A stretch of DNA of 64,000 nucleotides from Parabacteroides bouchesdurhonensis (GTDB lineage Bacteria > Bacteroidota > Bacteroidia > Bacteroidales > Tannerellaceae): positions 928,406 through 992,405 of the forward strand of contig NZ_LT896588.1 in the NCBI RefSeq assembly GCF_900186615.1, written 5' to 3'. Positions 36,442 to 45,362 of this stretch are shown here, piece after piece. Below the pieces are notes generated by a model, which was not told the origin of the DNA, did no database searches, and worked only from the letters and a program-made list of their open reading frames with translations. How positions within the stretch are numbered: the first letter of the stretch is position 1; the number at the start of each line of letters is the position of its first letter. The translations under genes were made by a program, and so were the position numbers.

Positions 36442-37410
36442 ATGATACAAAGATTTGCAGATTGGCTGGTGTATGGCATCTTTGGCTTAGATGCTTCGAC
36501 AGCTTTAGGAGAAGCTATTAACTTCTTTTTTTATGATACGATAAAGATTTTGATATTATTATTTTTTATCAGCGTGATAATGGGCATTATAAATGCCTAT
36601 TTCCCGATAGAACGTTTGCGCAATTATTTGACCTCTCGTAAACTATATGGATTGCAATATTTCTTTGCTGCCTTATTTGGTGCTATTACCCCATTCTGTT
36701 CCTGTTCTTCCATACCGTTGTTTATCGGATTTGTGAAAGGGGGCATTCCTTTGGGGGTAACATTTGCCTATCTGATAACCTCGCCTTTGGTGAATGAGGT
36801 TGCTGTTGCCATGTTTATCGGTACTTTTGGGCTGCGCATTACTACTATCTATGTGATTAGCGGTATTCTGTTGGGTATGGTAGGCGGATTTATTTTGGGC
36901 AAGATGAAATTGGAACCTTATTTGAGTGATTGGGTAAAACAAATTCAGCAAAATTCAACTTCCGACTCTGGAACATGGGAAAAAGAGCATACTCCGTTCT
37001 TTAGACGATTACCGATTATCATGCAAGAAGCATGGGGCATTGTCAGAGGTGTACTTCTGTATATACTTATCGGTATCGGTATCGGTGCATTTATGCACGG
37101 CTATGTGCCGGAAGGATTTTTTGAGCAGTATATGTCTAAGGATAATTGGTTTGCAGTTCCTTTATCAGTAGTGTTTGCAGTTCCAATGTATGCCAATGCT
37201 GCCGGAATAGTACCGGTAATTGAAGTTTTTGTAGCTAAGGGTATCCCCATAGGAACTGCGCTTGCTTTTATGATGGCAGTTGTTGGGCTGTCATTGCCCG
37301 AAGCTACGCTGTTGAAAAAAGTAATGACTTGGCGGCTGATAGGGATATTCTTTGGATTGATAACCTTATTTATTATTGTATTAGGTTATCTTTATAACAT
37401 TGTGTTATAG
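36442..37410 (+). CDS. ArsP-like permease (DUF318 family)
   Basis: The 322-residue membrane protein has about eight to ten helices. The motif ITPFCSCSSIPLF, with Cys86 and Cys88, is the signature of ArsP/DUF318 permeases, which export trivalent organoarsenicals or other metals by a pair of Cys. FGVTFAYLITSPLVNE and SLPEATLLKKV are further conserved parts. It follows arsC by 45 bases. As no ArsB or Acr3 is in this cluster, it is the most likely exit route for the product of ArsC or for organoarsenicals. A copper or zinc role cannot be ruled out. Confidence 0.88.
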   Translation: MIQRFADWLVYGIFGLDASTALGEAINFFFYDTIKILILLFFISVIMGIINAYFPIERLRNYLTSRKLYGLQYFFAALFGAITPFCSCSSIPLFIGFVKGGIPLGVTFAYLITSPLVNEVAVAMFIGTFGLRITTIYVISGILLGMVGGFILGKMKLEPYLSDWVKQIQQNSTSDSGTWEKEHTPFFRRLPIIMQEAWGIVRGVLLYILIGIGIGAFMHGYVPEGFFEQYMSKDNWFAVPLSVVFAVPMYANAAGIVPVIEVFVAKGIPIGTALAFMMAVVGLSLPEATLLKKVMTWRLIGIFFGLITLFIIVLGYLYNIVL

Positions 37411-37427
37411 CGCAATATGTTGTGAGT

Positions 37428-37571
37428 ATGGAGTATGCAGCAATTAAAAGCTACGTTAGTAAATTACTCTTTCAGATACAGACCGAAATAAATATTTCTA
37501 ATTCTGACGAATGTATAGGGATTGACAGGGCATTACACATGATGCGAGTTTTATTTTCTTTCCGCAAGTAA
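37428..37571 (+). CDS. Small hypothetical protein (47 residues)
   Basis: A 48-codon frame from ATG 37428 to TAA reads MEYAAIKSYVSKLLFQIQTE and on to MMRVLFSFRK. Its composition is like real protein (amphipathic helix, no rare-residue excess). It lies 17 bases after the permease and just before a terminator, so it would be the last gene of the ars transcript. I recognise no family; it might also be the end of a lost gene. Confidence 0.4.
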   Translation: MEYAAIKSYVSKLLFQIQTEINISNSDECIGIDRALHMMRVLFSFRK

Positions 37572-37585
37572 TTATGCGCTTATAA

Positions 37586-37634
37586 TAAATAAACCATTCA
37601 GTATTTCAATCAATATTGAATGGCTTATTGTTTT
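37586..37634 (+). terminator. Terminator of the ars operon
   Basis: A 12-bp stem with one mismatch (37594-37605 with 37612-37623, loop TCAATC) is followed by a T-rich run (CTTATTGTTTTC). It lies after the 47-residue frame. Confidence 0.7.
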
Positions 37635-37707
37635 CATTCAATCCTGCTATATTGAAATCTTACTTTCAATCAATCAAGCCTTGCTGTTATCTGACGATAA
37701 CATGGTT

Positions 37708-38375
37708 TCAACGGCTGGCTGTCCAGTGTGGAGTGTCCAACTTTTGAGTCAACATTTCCATGTCGTTATTTACCTTTAAGTCAGTAATCCTCGCATAAGT
37801 TTGAGTGGTTCGGACATTGGTATGACCTAAAATCTTAGATACTGTTTCAATGGGTACACCATTGGCGAGCAGCACCAAAGTAGCGCACGAATGTCGTTTA
37901 AAGGAATATCTGATAATTGATATTCTTTCTTAATAAATTCTACTAAATATCGAATAGTGGTTTCATACCGTTGAACAGTTTTACTAACAAAGTCTTTGCC
38001 TATCAACTTGCGACTTTGTTCGTTATGCTCCCTGAATACCTGTAATAGTGTTTTGCTATCTTCGTCCACACCATAAAACAACTTTCTTACGAGATCGACA
38101 GTAATAACCTTGCCAGAAGTTTCCAGTTCTCTATAAATTTGGTGAATGCGTGAACGTGTGATTTCTAAATAGTGATTCAGTTCTACCGACATACGGTCTT
38201 TTCCTTTTGAATTTTCTTTTGCCTGATTCCACAGGTTTACAGGACCGCTTCTTTTGATAGAAACATCTACCATACAGCCGTTTACGGTGATTCTCACGCA
38301 CACAGGTGTTTCTCCGTTCTTTAATAATTTGGCTTTCTTGATAAAGAACAAAACAGAAAATGATTTTCTAGCCAT
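37708..38375 (-). pseudogene. Tyrosine recombinase (integrase) with internal deletion and frameshift
   Basis: The 5' part (MARKSFSVLFFIKKAKL and on to YQLSDIPLNDI) is the arm-binding and SAM-like N-terminus of Bacteroides mobile-element integrases. Right after LNDI the sequence jumps, in another frame, to RHSCATLVLLANGVPIETVS, then ILGHTNVRTTQTYARI with the catalytic Tyr, and stops at 37708-37710. Roughly 180 residues, including the first catalytic Arg box, are gone, so the enzyme must be inactive. It sits 240 bases from tRNA-Lys, the usual place for an integrase at an attachment site. Confidence 0.88.
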
Positions 38376-38470
38376 TTATACACCGTTTTTAGAGTTACAA
38401 AACTATGTATTTTCTTCCAAAGAATCACTATTCAAAGCACTATTAATCTGCGAGAAAGATACAAACTCAT

Positions 38471-38500
38471 GGGACTTTTTCGAACTAAATTTAGTCCCAC
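38471..38500. promoter_or_regulatory. Dyad upstream of the integrase remnant
   Basis: TGGGACT at 38471-38477 and AGTCCCA at 38494-38500 form a dyad enclosing most of a 12-base palindrome, ACTAAATTTAGT (38485-38496). It lies between the integrase start and the tRNA. It may be an arm-type integrase site or its operator. The rest of 38376-38559 shows nothing else. Confidence 0.4.
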
Positions 38501-38559
38501 GATTTATCCACCGATAATATGCTTGAAACGGCTATTTTCTGCTACCTGCTAGAAAAAAG

Positions 38560-38592
38560 AAATCCCCGATAACGTTTTATTATCAGGGATTT
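38560..38592 (-). terminator. Terminator of tRNA-Lys
   Basis: A 13-bp stem with one mismatch (38560-38572 with 38580-38592) is followed on the minus strand by a T-rich run (TTTCTTTTTTC). A diverged copy is at 33838-33870. Confidence 0.8.
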
Positions 38593-38615
38593 GCTTGATT
38601 ATTCTTTTTATTTAG

Positions 38616-38688
38616 TGATCCGCCTGGGGTTCGAACCCAGGACCCCATCCTTAAAAGGGATGTGCTCTACCAGCTGAGCTAGCGAATC
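38616..38688 (-). tRNA. tRNA-Lys (anticodon UUU)
   Basis: 73 bases on the minus strand. The acceptor stem (GATTCGC with GCGGATC), the D arm (AGCTCAGCTGGTAGAGC), the anticodon arm (CATCC, loop CTTTTAA, GGATG, anticodon TTT) and the T arm (GGGTTCGAACCCC) are all intact, with discriminator A. CCA is not encoded. It is the attachment-side border of the ars island. Confidence 0.97.
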
Positions 38689-38764
38689 AGCCTATGCGTT
38701 ACTTTCGTAATGCGGGTGCAAAGGTAGGTGTTTTTTTTATATATGCAATATTTCATGCGTTTTT

Positions 38765-39910
38765 TTACGTATCATCTCTCTTGTTTTTTCCCAAGTCGGA
38801 GTGTTTTTCAGGTTTATCGTCTACAATTATATCATTTTCCATTAGAATAAAACGTTTATAATAAGAGAGAAAAAGCGTAGTAAGCGGTAAGGCAATAATC
38901 AAGCCTATAAATCCTAACAATGTTCCCCAAATAGATAAAGATAATAATATAATGGCCGGATTCAAACCCATCGCTTTCCCCATGATACGGGGAGTAAGGT
39001 ATAAATCTTGTATACATTGAACGATTCCTAACACTAAAATACCCAATCCGAATATTACCCAGAAATTTTCTCCCGTCTCGGCTGCCTTAAGTAAACTTAG
39101 CAATATCATCGGAATAATACCGATAGTTTGCAGATAAGGTATAAGGTTCAATACTCCAATGAACAGCCCCAAGACAACTGCCAGCGGAAAACCGACAATC
39201 TTAAATCCGATAGCCAGCAAAACGCCTACACACAGTGCTATTAATGACTGCCCCCGAAAATAGCGGTTCATACTGTATTCTACATCATCCGCCAGGCCTT
39301 GTATAAAAGGACGATAGCGGGAAGGTATCAAATGTATCCAGCCATTGGCTATTCGTTCGTAGTCTAACAGGATAAAAATAAAATACAGGAATATAACAAA
39401 GACGATCGTTATACTAAACAGTACGGAGAATGTGTTGGTAAGCAGCAGCCACATCTTGGGTGCTATCTGTTTAACTGCATTCTCTATGTTCTCTTTGCTT
39501 AATAATTGTGCCAGTTGTTCAGGATCAATATTCTTTTCAATAAATTCAGTCCAAGCACGGGGAATCATTGGAATATGATCGTATGTGTTATGCTCTTGTA
39601 TTAATTCCATCGTGCGGTTTATCTCTTGCGTGATGGAAGGAACGAGGATCACAAATAACAAAGTTGCAACCAAGAGCGTGGAAACCAACACGGCTATGAT
39701 CGAAAGGATACGGCTTTTCAGCTTTATCTTATACTGGAAAAAACGGACAAACGGTTGCATCATATAGGCTAACAGCCATGCGATTAAAAAGGGCAACAGG
39801 GCATTGCGCAACAAAGCTATCAGGTAAATAATGCCGGCAATAATCAATATGCTGAATACTATGCGTACTACTCTGTCAAATGTAAATGGTTTATCAAACA
39901 AGGGATTCAT
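38765..39910 (-). CDS. AI-2E-family (PerM/UPF0118) membrane exporter
   Basis: The 381-residue protein has paired N-terminal helices (about residues 12-52), a helix near 65-95, an extracytoplasmic segment, and a run of C-terminal helices with FPLAVVLGLFIGVLNLIPYLQTIG and the conserved IMGKAMGLNPAIILLSLSIWG. This is the AI-2E/PerM family, of which some members are proposed to export autoinducer-2 and others act as ion or proton antiporters; function here is open. It is divergent from dacB. Confidence 0.92.
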   Translation of the reverse strand: MNPLFDKPFTFDRVVRIVFSILIIAGIIYLIALLRNALLPFLIAWLLAYMMQPFVRFFQYKIKLKSRILSIIAVLVSTLLVATLLFVILVPSITQEINRTMELIQEHNTYDHIPMIPRAWTEFIEKNIDPEQLAQLLSKENIENAVKQIAPKMWLLLTNTFSVLFSITIVFVIFLYFIFILLDYERIANGWIHLIPSRYRPFIQGLADDVEYSMNRYFRGQSLIALCVGVLLAIGFKIVGFPLAVVLGLFIGVLNLIPYLQTIGIIPMILLSLLKAAETGENFWVIFGLGILVLGIVQCIQDLYLTPRIMGKAMGLNPAIILLSLSIWGTLLGFIGLIIALPLTTLFLSYYKRFILMENDIIVDDKPEKHSDLGKNKRDDT

Positions 39911-39920
39911 ATTTAATTTT

Positions 39921-39940
39921 TATCTTTGTTGGCAAAGATA
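39921..39940. promoter_or_regulatory. Symmetric overlapping divergent promoter
   Basis: TATCTTTG at 39921-39928 (+ strand -7 box) and CAAAGATA at 39933-39940 (minus strand -7 box) form a perfect 8-bp dyad with spacer TTGG. They would drive dacB and the AI-2E-family gene from start sites that overlap. No TTTG -33 match is clear on either side. Confidence 0.5.
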
Positions 39941-39962
39941 AAATAAAGTAATCTAGATTGAC

Positions 39963-41459
39963 ATGATACACAATAAAATATTAACTCTTTGCTTATTAAT
40001 TTGTTTCCAAATATTGGCAAAGGCTCAAGTTCCTTATCCCGTTAAGGAGCTTCTGAAAGCGCCATATATGCAAGGAGCTTCTTTCTCCCTTGTCATGAAA
40101 GAAGTACAAACCGGTAAAACAATCTATGCGTATAATGAAGACCTTCATATATCTCCAGCGTCTGTATTGAAAACGGTATCTACAGCTACCGCTCTTGAGG
40201 TTCTGGGTGAAGATTTCCGTTTTCCTACCACACTGGAATATGACGGTTTTATTGAAAACGGTGTACTAAAAGGCAATTTATATATAAAAGGAAGCGGCGA
40301 TCCTTCTCTTGGCTCTTCACATTGTGGGCCGGAAGCTAATTCTTTCCTTTCTTCGTGGATAGATGCTATTCATAAAGCCGGAATCAAAAAAATAGAAGGA
40401 GCCGTTATTTCCAACGAAAGTATTTTCGATTCAGAAGGTTCTTCCATTAAATGGTTACGCGAAGATATGGGGAATTATTATGCGCCGGGAAGCTATGGCT
40501 TGTCGGTGTTTGATAATATGTACAAGCTATCGTTCAAGACCGGCAAGGCAGGAAGTCGCCCCGAAATAACAGGCAGCACACCCGACGTTTCTTTTATCCG
40601 TTTCCATAATTACCTAACAACCATGCCCATATCTTCCGATAGCGCCTATATAGTTGGAACTCCTCTTTCGCCGGAACGTTATTTATATGGCACGCTTCCT
40701 GCAAACCGGGAAAATTATTCATTAAAGGGCGATATTCCGGACCCAGCTTTATTCCTTGCTTCTTATCTGACCGACTCGCTTAACAGGGCGGGTATTCCGG
40801 TTTCCGGTTCACCATCCTGCTATCGCATAGAAAAAGAAGAAGGAAGATGGAATGACGATGCAAAAACAACAACAATCGTAACAACTTATTCGCCTACTTT
40901 AAAAGAAATAGCCGGCATAACAAACCACGTTAGCCATAACCTGTTTGCCGACGCTCTTATAAAAACAGTAGGATTACAATACGTACCCAAAAAGGATGAA
41001 GTGATTTCTTCTTTTGAACGGGGCATACGCGTTACAAAGGAATATTGGGAGAAAGCCGGATTAGACACTTTCCCGTTATGGATATACGACGGCAGCGGAT
41101 TAGCTCCCGGCGATAAAGTATCTGCCCGTTTCATAGGGGATATGCTGGTTTATATGGCTACAAAATCAAAAGCACCGGAGGCTTTTATCGCATCTCTGCC
41201 TCAACCGGGATTGGAAGGTTCTGTCCGTAATTTCCTGAAGGGGACAAAGCTACAAGGGAATTGCCGCCTGAAAAGTGGCGGAATGACACGTGTAAGAAGC
41301 TTTGCCGGCTACATCTCGATGAATGGAAAGATGTATGCTGTTGCGGTCTTTTCCAACAACTATTCGTGCAGCATGGCCAAAATGACTAAAGGGCTGGAGA
41401 AGTTGTTTCTACAGTTAACAATTACGGCAACAACGACCTCTGCCCCAAAAACTCCATAA
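39963..41459 (+). CDS. dacB: D-alanyl-D-alanine carboxypeptidase/endopeptidase (PBP4, S13 family)
   Basis: The 498-residue periplasmic enzyme trims and cleaves peptidoglycan cross-links. It has a signal peptide (cleavage near ILAKAQ) and the three penicillin-binding motifs: SVLK (Ser67, Lys70), SHN (Ser324, within TNHVSHNLFADAL) and KSGG (Lys437). The long domain between the first two motifs is the S13 insert. Length is normal. Its last 38 bases overlap the end of the convergent response regulator gene. Confidence 0.94.
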   Translation: MIHNKILTLCLLICFQILAKAQVPYPVKELLKAPYMQGASFSLVMKEVQTGKTIYAYNEDLHISPASVLKTVSTATALEVLGEDFRFPTTLEYDGFIENGVLKGNLYIKGSGDPSLGSSHCGPEANSFLSSWIDAIHKAGIKKIEGAVISNESIFDSEGSSIKWLREDMGNYYAPGSYGLSVFDNMYKLSFKTGKAGSRPEITGSTPDVSFIRFHNYLTTMPISSDSAYIVGTPLSPERYLYGTLPANRENYSLKGDIPDPALFLASYLTDSLNRAGIPVSGSPSCYRIEKEEGRWNDDAKTTTIVTTYSPTLKEIAGITNHVSHNLFADALIKTVGLQYVPKKDEVISSFERGIRVTKEYWEKAGLDTFPLWIYDGSGLAPGDKVSARFIGDMLVYMATKSKAPEAFIASLPQPGLEGSVRNFLKGTKLQGNCRLKSGGMTRVRSFAGYISMNGKMYAVAVFSNNYSCSMAKMTKGLEKLFLQLTITATTTSAPKTP

Positions 41460-42162
41460 ATTTCTGTTTATAATTATCGGAAATCGGAATATATTCTTTA
41501 CCAAAAACAATGCGGTTTCGTTCTATCACCTTTATTTTCTCCGGCTGGACGATAAATGAGCGGTGTACCCGGATGAAATGATCGGCAGGCAACATCTCTT
41601 CCATTGATTTCATACTCATAAGCGAAAGAACAGGGCGCGGCTCATCTTCCACAAATATTTTAATATAATCCTTTAATCCTTCTATATAAAGAATTTTACA
41701 GAGTTCTATCTGTACCAGTTTATACTCTGTCTTGACAAAGATAGATTTAATGGAGGGCGGAACTGTTTGCGGAGCGTCTTTTCCGGCTTCATTACTATTT
41801 AAAAGTTCATACCATTGCAAAGCTTTGTTTGCTGATTTCAGGAAATCCGGATAACTGATAGGTTTCAACAGGTAGTCGAGTGCATTTACCTTATAGCTGT
41901 CTAAGGCATATTGCTCAAAAGCCGTTGTAAAGATGACCCGTGTATTTCCTTCCAGCATTCGTGAAAACTCCATGCCGCTCAGTTCCGGCATCTGAATATC
42001 CAGAAACAGCAAATCGACCGGTTGTTTATTCAGCTCCGGCAATGCGTTAACCGCACTATTATATTTACCGGCCAGCTCCAGAAACGGAGTCTTGTTGACA
42101 TAACTTTCAAGTAAACTAATTGCCAACGGTTCATCATCTATAATTGCACAGGTCAGTTTCAT
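41422..42162 (-). CDS. LytTR-family response regulator
   Basis: The 246-residue protein has a receiver domain (phospho-acceptor Asp55 in LLFLDIQMPELSG, lysine in DYLLKPISY) and a C-terminal LytTR DNA-binding domain (LCKILYIEGLKDYIKIFVED, then HRSFIVQPEKIKVIERNRI). It forms a pair with the sensor kinase, whose stop is one base from its start. Following the efflux operon, it may control that operon. Its 3' end overlaps dacB by 38 bases. Confidence 0.95.
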   Translation of the reverse strand: MKLTCAIIDDEPLAISLLESYVNKTPFLELAGKYNSAVNALPELNKQPVDLLFLDIQMPELSGMEFSRMLEGNTRVIFTTAFEQYALDSYKVNALDYLLKPISYPDFLKSANKALQWYELLNSNEAGKDAPQTVPPSIKSIFVKTEYKLVQIELCKILYIEGLKDYIKIFVEDEPRPVLSLMSMKSMEEMLPADHFIRVHRSFIVQPEKIKVIERNRIVFGKEYIPISDNYKQKFMEFLGQRSLLP

Positions 42163-42163
42163 A

Positions 42164-43231
42164 TCATAATTGCAATTCTAAGGTACAACAATATATCTCT
42201 CCTTCTTGCCCATACGTAAATACATGACGGGCAGGATAAAGCAAATCCAGACGACGCCGGAGATTCTGCAAACCGATACCCGAGCCGCTTTTATCCTTCG
42301 TTGAGTCTTTCGGGAAGTAACTATTACAGATAATTCCTACAATACGTCCTTCTTTCGGATGTATATCTATATGGATAAAAGAGGGCTTACTGTTGCTAAC
42401 ACCGTGTTTAAAAGCATTCTCTATCAAAGAAATAAACAGCAAGGGGGCAACAAGTGTATCCGTCGTTCCTTCCCGGATATCTGTTTTCAGCTCCACATGT
42501 TCCGGCAAGCGTATACGCATCAGTTCCACATAATTACGGACGAAATCCAAATCTTTCTCCAAGGGGACTAACGGCTGACTGCTCTCATAAAGCACATAGC
42601 GAAGCAAACGGCTCAGATCGTGGACTGCTCCTTGTGCCCGTTCCGGGCTGAAAGCGATCAGGCTGTAAATATTATTCAGCGTATTAAACAGGAAATGCGG
42701 GTTCAACTGGCTTTTCAGATTTTGCAATTCGGCCTCAGCACGGCTCTTTTCCAACTCTTGCCGCATAGATTCTATTTCATACCATCCTCCGGTCATCTTT
42801 ATGGCAACACTCAATCCGGCTACCAGCATATAGAATATGGCATTGATAAAGAAGAAGCCTACCATTTCTTGCAAAGCGCGTTCTCTGGGAGGATGAGACA
42901 TTAGCGGAGGTGGAAGCAGATGCATTAATATATGTACGGCTATCATCACGGCAGCTATAAGCAATACGTTACTTATAAAAAATTTCCACATCTGCCGGGT
43001 AAACAGAAAGCGTTTCACCAACAAAAAGTAATTTACATAGAAAACAACCATAAATGACAAAGGAGGAATTATGGAGCGAATGTAATTCACGACAGTAAGT
43101 TCCTGTTGCTCTTTACCCGTAAAAAAGAAAGGCAGGCCAAAAAGTATCGCCCATGCAACCACATGGATAATTAACCCTACGCGTTTAAAAGGCGGGCGTG
43201 ACGGAATTGATATGTTGTCTATTGTATTCAT
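42164..43231 (-). CDS. LytS/YehU-type sensor histidine kinase
   Basis: The 355-residue kinase has four N-terminal membrane helices (about residues 18-38, 50-75, 85-105, 125-145), a coiled coil (ESMRQELEKSRAEAELQN), the His_kinase motif LNPHFLFNTLNNIYSLI with the phosphorylated His, and an ATPase domain (LLFISLIENAFKHGV, SGIGLQNLRRRL). It signals to the LytTR regulator next to it. No extracellular sensor domain is present, so it probably senses membrane state or partner proteins. Confidence 0.95.
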   Translation of the reverse strand: MNTIDNISIPSRPPFKRVGLIIHVVAWAILFGLPFFFTGKEQQELTVVNYIRSIIPPLSFMVVFYVNYFLLVKRFLFTRQMWKFFISNVLLIAAVMIAVHILMHLLPPPLMSHPPRERALQEMVGFFFINAIFYMLVAGLSVAIKMTGGWYEIESMRQELEKSRAEAELQNLKSQLNPHFLFNTLNNIYSLIAFSPERAQGAVHDLSRLLRYVLYESSQPLVPLEKDLDFVRNYVELMRIRLPEHVELKTDIREGTTDTLVAPLLFISLIENAFKHGVSNSKPSFIHIDIHPKEGRIVGIICNSYFPKDSTKDKSGSGIGLQNLRRRLDLLYPARHVFTYGQEGEIYCCTLELQL

Positions 43232-43298
43232 ACGAACAAAGATAATTAAATACCTTTTAGATATGACCGGGAACTAAATAAAATGCTGTATATTCCCT

Positions 43299-44519
43299 TT
43301 ATTCATAGCGTATTGCTTCTATAGGATCAAGTTGTGCCGCTTTCTTTGCCGGATACCAGCCAAAGAATACTCCGGTAACCGTACACACGGCAAATGAAAG
43401 TATAACGCTCCATGGCTGAATATAGATGGAGAAATGGGCAACCCCGTTCACAACCAGGGCTGCCCCAACGCCCAAGACTACACCTATTAATCCTCCTGTT
43501 ACACTTATCAGGATTGACTCTATAAGAAATTGCGCAAGGATGTCAATGCCTTTGGCTCCGATACTCATGCGAAGACCTATTTCACGGGTACGCTCCGTTA
43601 CACTGACATACATTATATTCATAATTCCAATTCCACCTACAAGTAATGAAATACCCGCCACAGCCGCCAACAACACGGTCATCATATCCGTAGTGCTTGT
43701 CAACATCGTACTCAACTCCTGCTGGCTACGGATGGTAAAGTCATCTTCATCGCTATCCTTCAACTTATGGTTGCGACGGAGTATTTCAGTAATCTCGTCA
43801 ATTGCCTGATCGGTGTAATCTTCCTTAAGGGCCGAACAGGTTATGCCTTGCAAATGGGTAATGGCCAGGATCTTTTTTTGAATAGTTGTGTATGGAGCTA
43901 ATATTAAATCGTCCTGGTCCATTCCCATGCTATTATATCCTTTGCTTTCCAGTACACCAACAATACGGAAAGGAAGTTTTTGAAATCGTATCACCTTGCC
44001 CACCGGATTCTCTCCGTTGGTAAAAAGGTTATCTATAACAGTTTTTCCCACCACACACACTTTGGCGGCTGTTTGTATATCTTGTTCGGTAAACATATCG
44101 CCATCTTGTATTTTATAGCGGCGTATATCCAGATAATCCGGACTAACGCCATATACCGTAGTAGGTGTGTTATTAGCGCCATAAATAGCCTGCCCGCTAC
44201 TGTTTACCGATGGAGAAGTATAAGAAATGAAACGGGTTTCATCTACAATATCTTCATAATCTTTAAGTTTCAAGGTTTCCATGGCAGAGGCGTCCTGACG
44301 AACACCGCCACGCATATCGGCTCCGGGTTGAATCATAATCATATTGGAACCCATCTCACTGATTTGTGCCTGTATGCTGCGTTTTGAACCTTGTCCGATA
44401 GCAAGCATTGTAATAACGGAGGCAACACCAATGATGATCCCGAGCATAGTCAGGAAACCACGCAATTTATTGTTGGCTAATGCCCTGAGTGCTATCTTTA
44501 TCAAATTCGTTCCGTTCAT
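43299..44519 (-). CDS. MacB-type ABC transporter permease (FtsX family)
   Basis: The 406-residue protein has one N-terminal helix (RGFLTMLGIIIGVASVITMLAIG), a large periplasmic MacB-like domain, and three C-terminal helices, with the FtsX signature TRDEIGLR-like TEREIGLRMSIGAKG and the ending PIEAIRYE. It pairs with the ATPase gene 102 bases upstream to make a split MacB. It would move substrates, such as peptides or macrolide-like compounds, across the envelope by the MacA-TolC route. Confidence 0.93.
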   Translation of the reverse strand: MNGTNLIKIALRALANNKLRGFLTMLGIIIGVASVITMLAIGQGSKRSIQAQISEMGSNMIMIQPGADMRGGVRQDASAMETLKLKDYEDIVDETRFISYTSPSVNSSGQAIYGANNTPTTVYGVSPDYLDIRRYKIQDGDMFTEQDIQTAAKVCVVGKTVIDNLFTNGENPVGKVIRFQKLPFRIVGVLESKGYNSMGMDQDDLILAPYTTIQKKILAITHLQGITCSALKEDYTDQAIDEITEILRRNHKLKDSDEDDFTIRSQQELSTMLTSTTDMMTVLLAAVAGISLLVGGIGIMNIMYVSVTERTREIGLRMSIGAKGIDILAQFLIESILISVTGGLIGVVLGVGAALVVNGVAHFSIYIQPWSVILSFAVCTVTGVFFGWYPAKKAAQLDPIEAIRYE

Positions 44520-44621
44520 TATAAAAATATGCTAATATGTTAATATGCCAATGCGCCAATTTAATATGTTACTGCCGTACAGCCTCATTTCTTATTGGCC
44601 TATTTGCACATTGAATAATTA

Positions 44622-45362
44622 TTAATCATCGTTCTTCGGCAACCGGGCCAAAGCTTCCGCTGCACTTAATATATTGTTATTTTCCACATCGGAAGTGACA
44701 TGCCCGTCACGCAAGGTTATATTACGACTGCTGTACTGAGCAATTTCCGGGTTGTGTGTCACAAAAATGATAGTGCGTCCTTCGGCATGCAATCTCTGAA
44801 AAAGTACCAATATCTCGTAACTTGTACGGGTATCCAGATTTCCGGTAGCTTCGTCGGCAAGAATCACGGCGGGATCGTTCACCAAAGCACGGGCGATAGC
44901 TACACGCTGCATTTGCCCTCCGGACATCTGGTTGCTTTTATGTTCCAGGCGGTCGCCCAATCCAACGGCTATCAAGGCATTTATCGCCTTCTCTCTCCGG
45001 GCTGTAGCATTGTAGGACGGATTATACATTAATGGAAGTTCTACATTCTCCACAGCTGTGGTTTTGGGCAACAGATTATAGTTCTGGAATACAAAACCTA
45101 TCTTCCGGTTACGCAACGTAGCACGGGCATTTTTTCCCATCGTACGAACTGATACGCCATCCAGATAATACTCGCCTTTCGTGGGAGTATCAAGGCAGCC
45201 CAACGTATTAAGCAAAGTACTTTTACCAGAGCCGGATGTTCCCATGATAGTAACGAACTCTCCTTCACAGATAGTAAAGGAAACGCCACGCAGAGCATGC
45301 ACAGTTTCATCGCCGACCTGAAAGTCCCGCTTTATATTATCCAGTTTTATAATTTCTTTCAT
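44622..45362 (-). CDS. ABC transporter ATP-binding protein (MacB/LolD type)
   Basis: The 246-residue ATPase has Walker [10 protein letters not shown], signature [14 protein letters not shown], Walker [14 protein letters not shown] and the switch His in [10 protein letters not shown]. It is of the LolD/MacB class. Its start codon overlaps the stop of the MacA-like gene (ATGA), so the two are coupled. Confidence 0.96.
   Translation of the reverse strand: MKEIIKLDNIKRDFQVGDETVHALRGVSFTICEGEFVTIMGTSGSGKSTLLNTLGCLDTPTKGEYYLDGVSVRTMGKNARATLRNRKIGFVFQNYNLLPKTTAVENVELPLMYNPSYNATARREKAINALIAVGLGDRLEHKSNQMSGGQMQRVAIARALVNDPAVILADEATGNLDTRTSYEILVLFQRLHAEGRTIIFVTHNPEIAQYSSRNITLRDGHVTSDVENNNILSAAEALARLPKNDD

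Noticed and set aside
38254-38517. 87-codon frame opposite the integrase start
   Set aside because: Shadow of the integrase and of the upstream dyad region.
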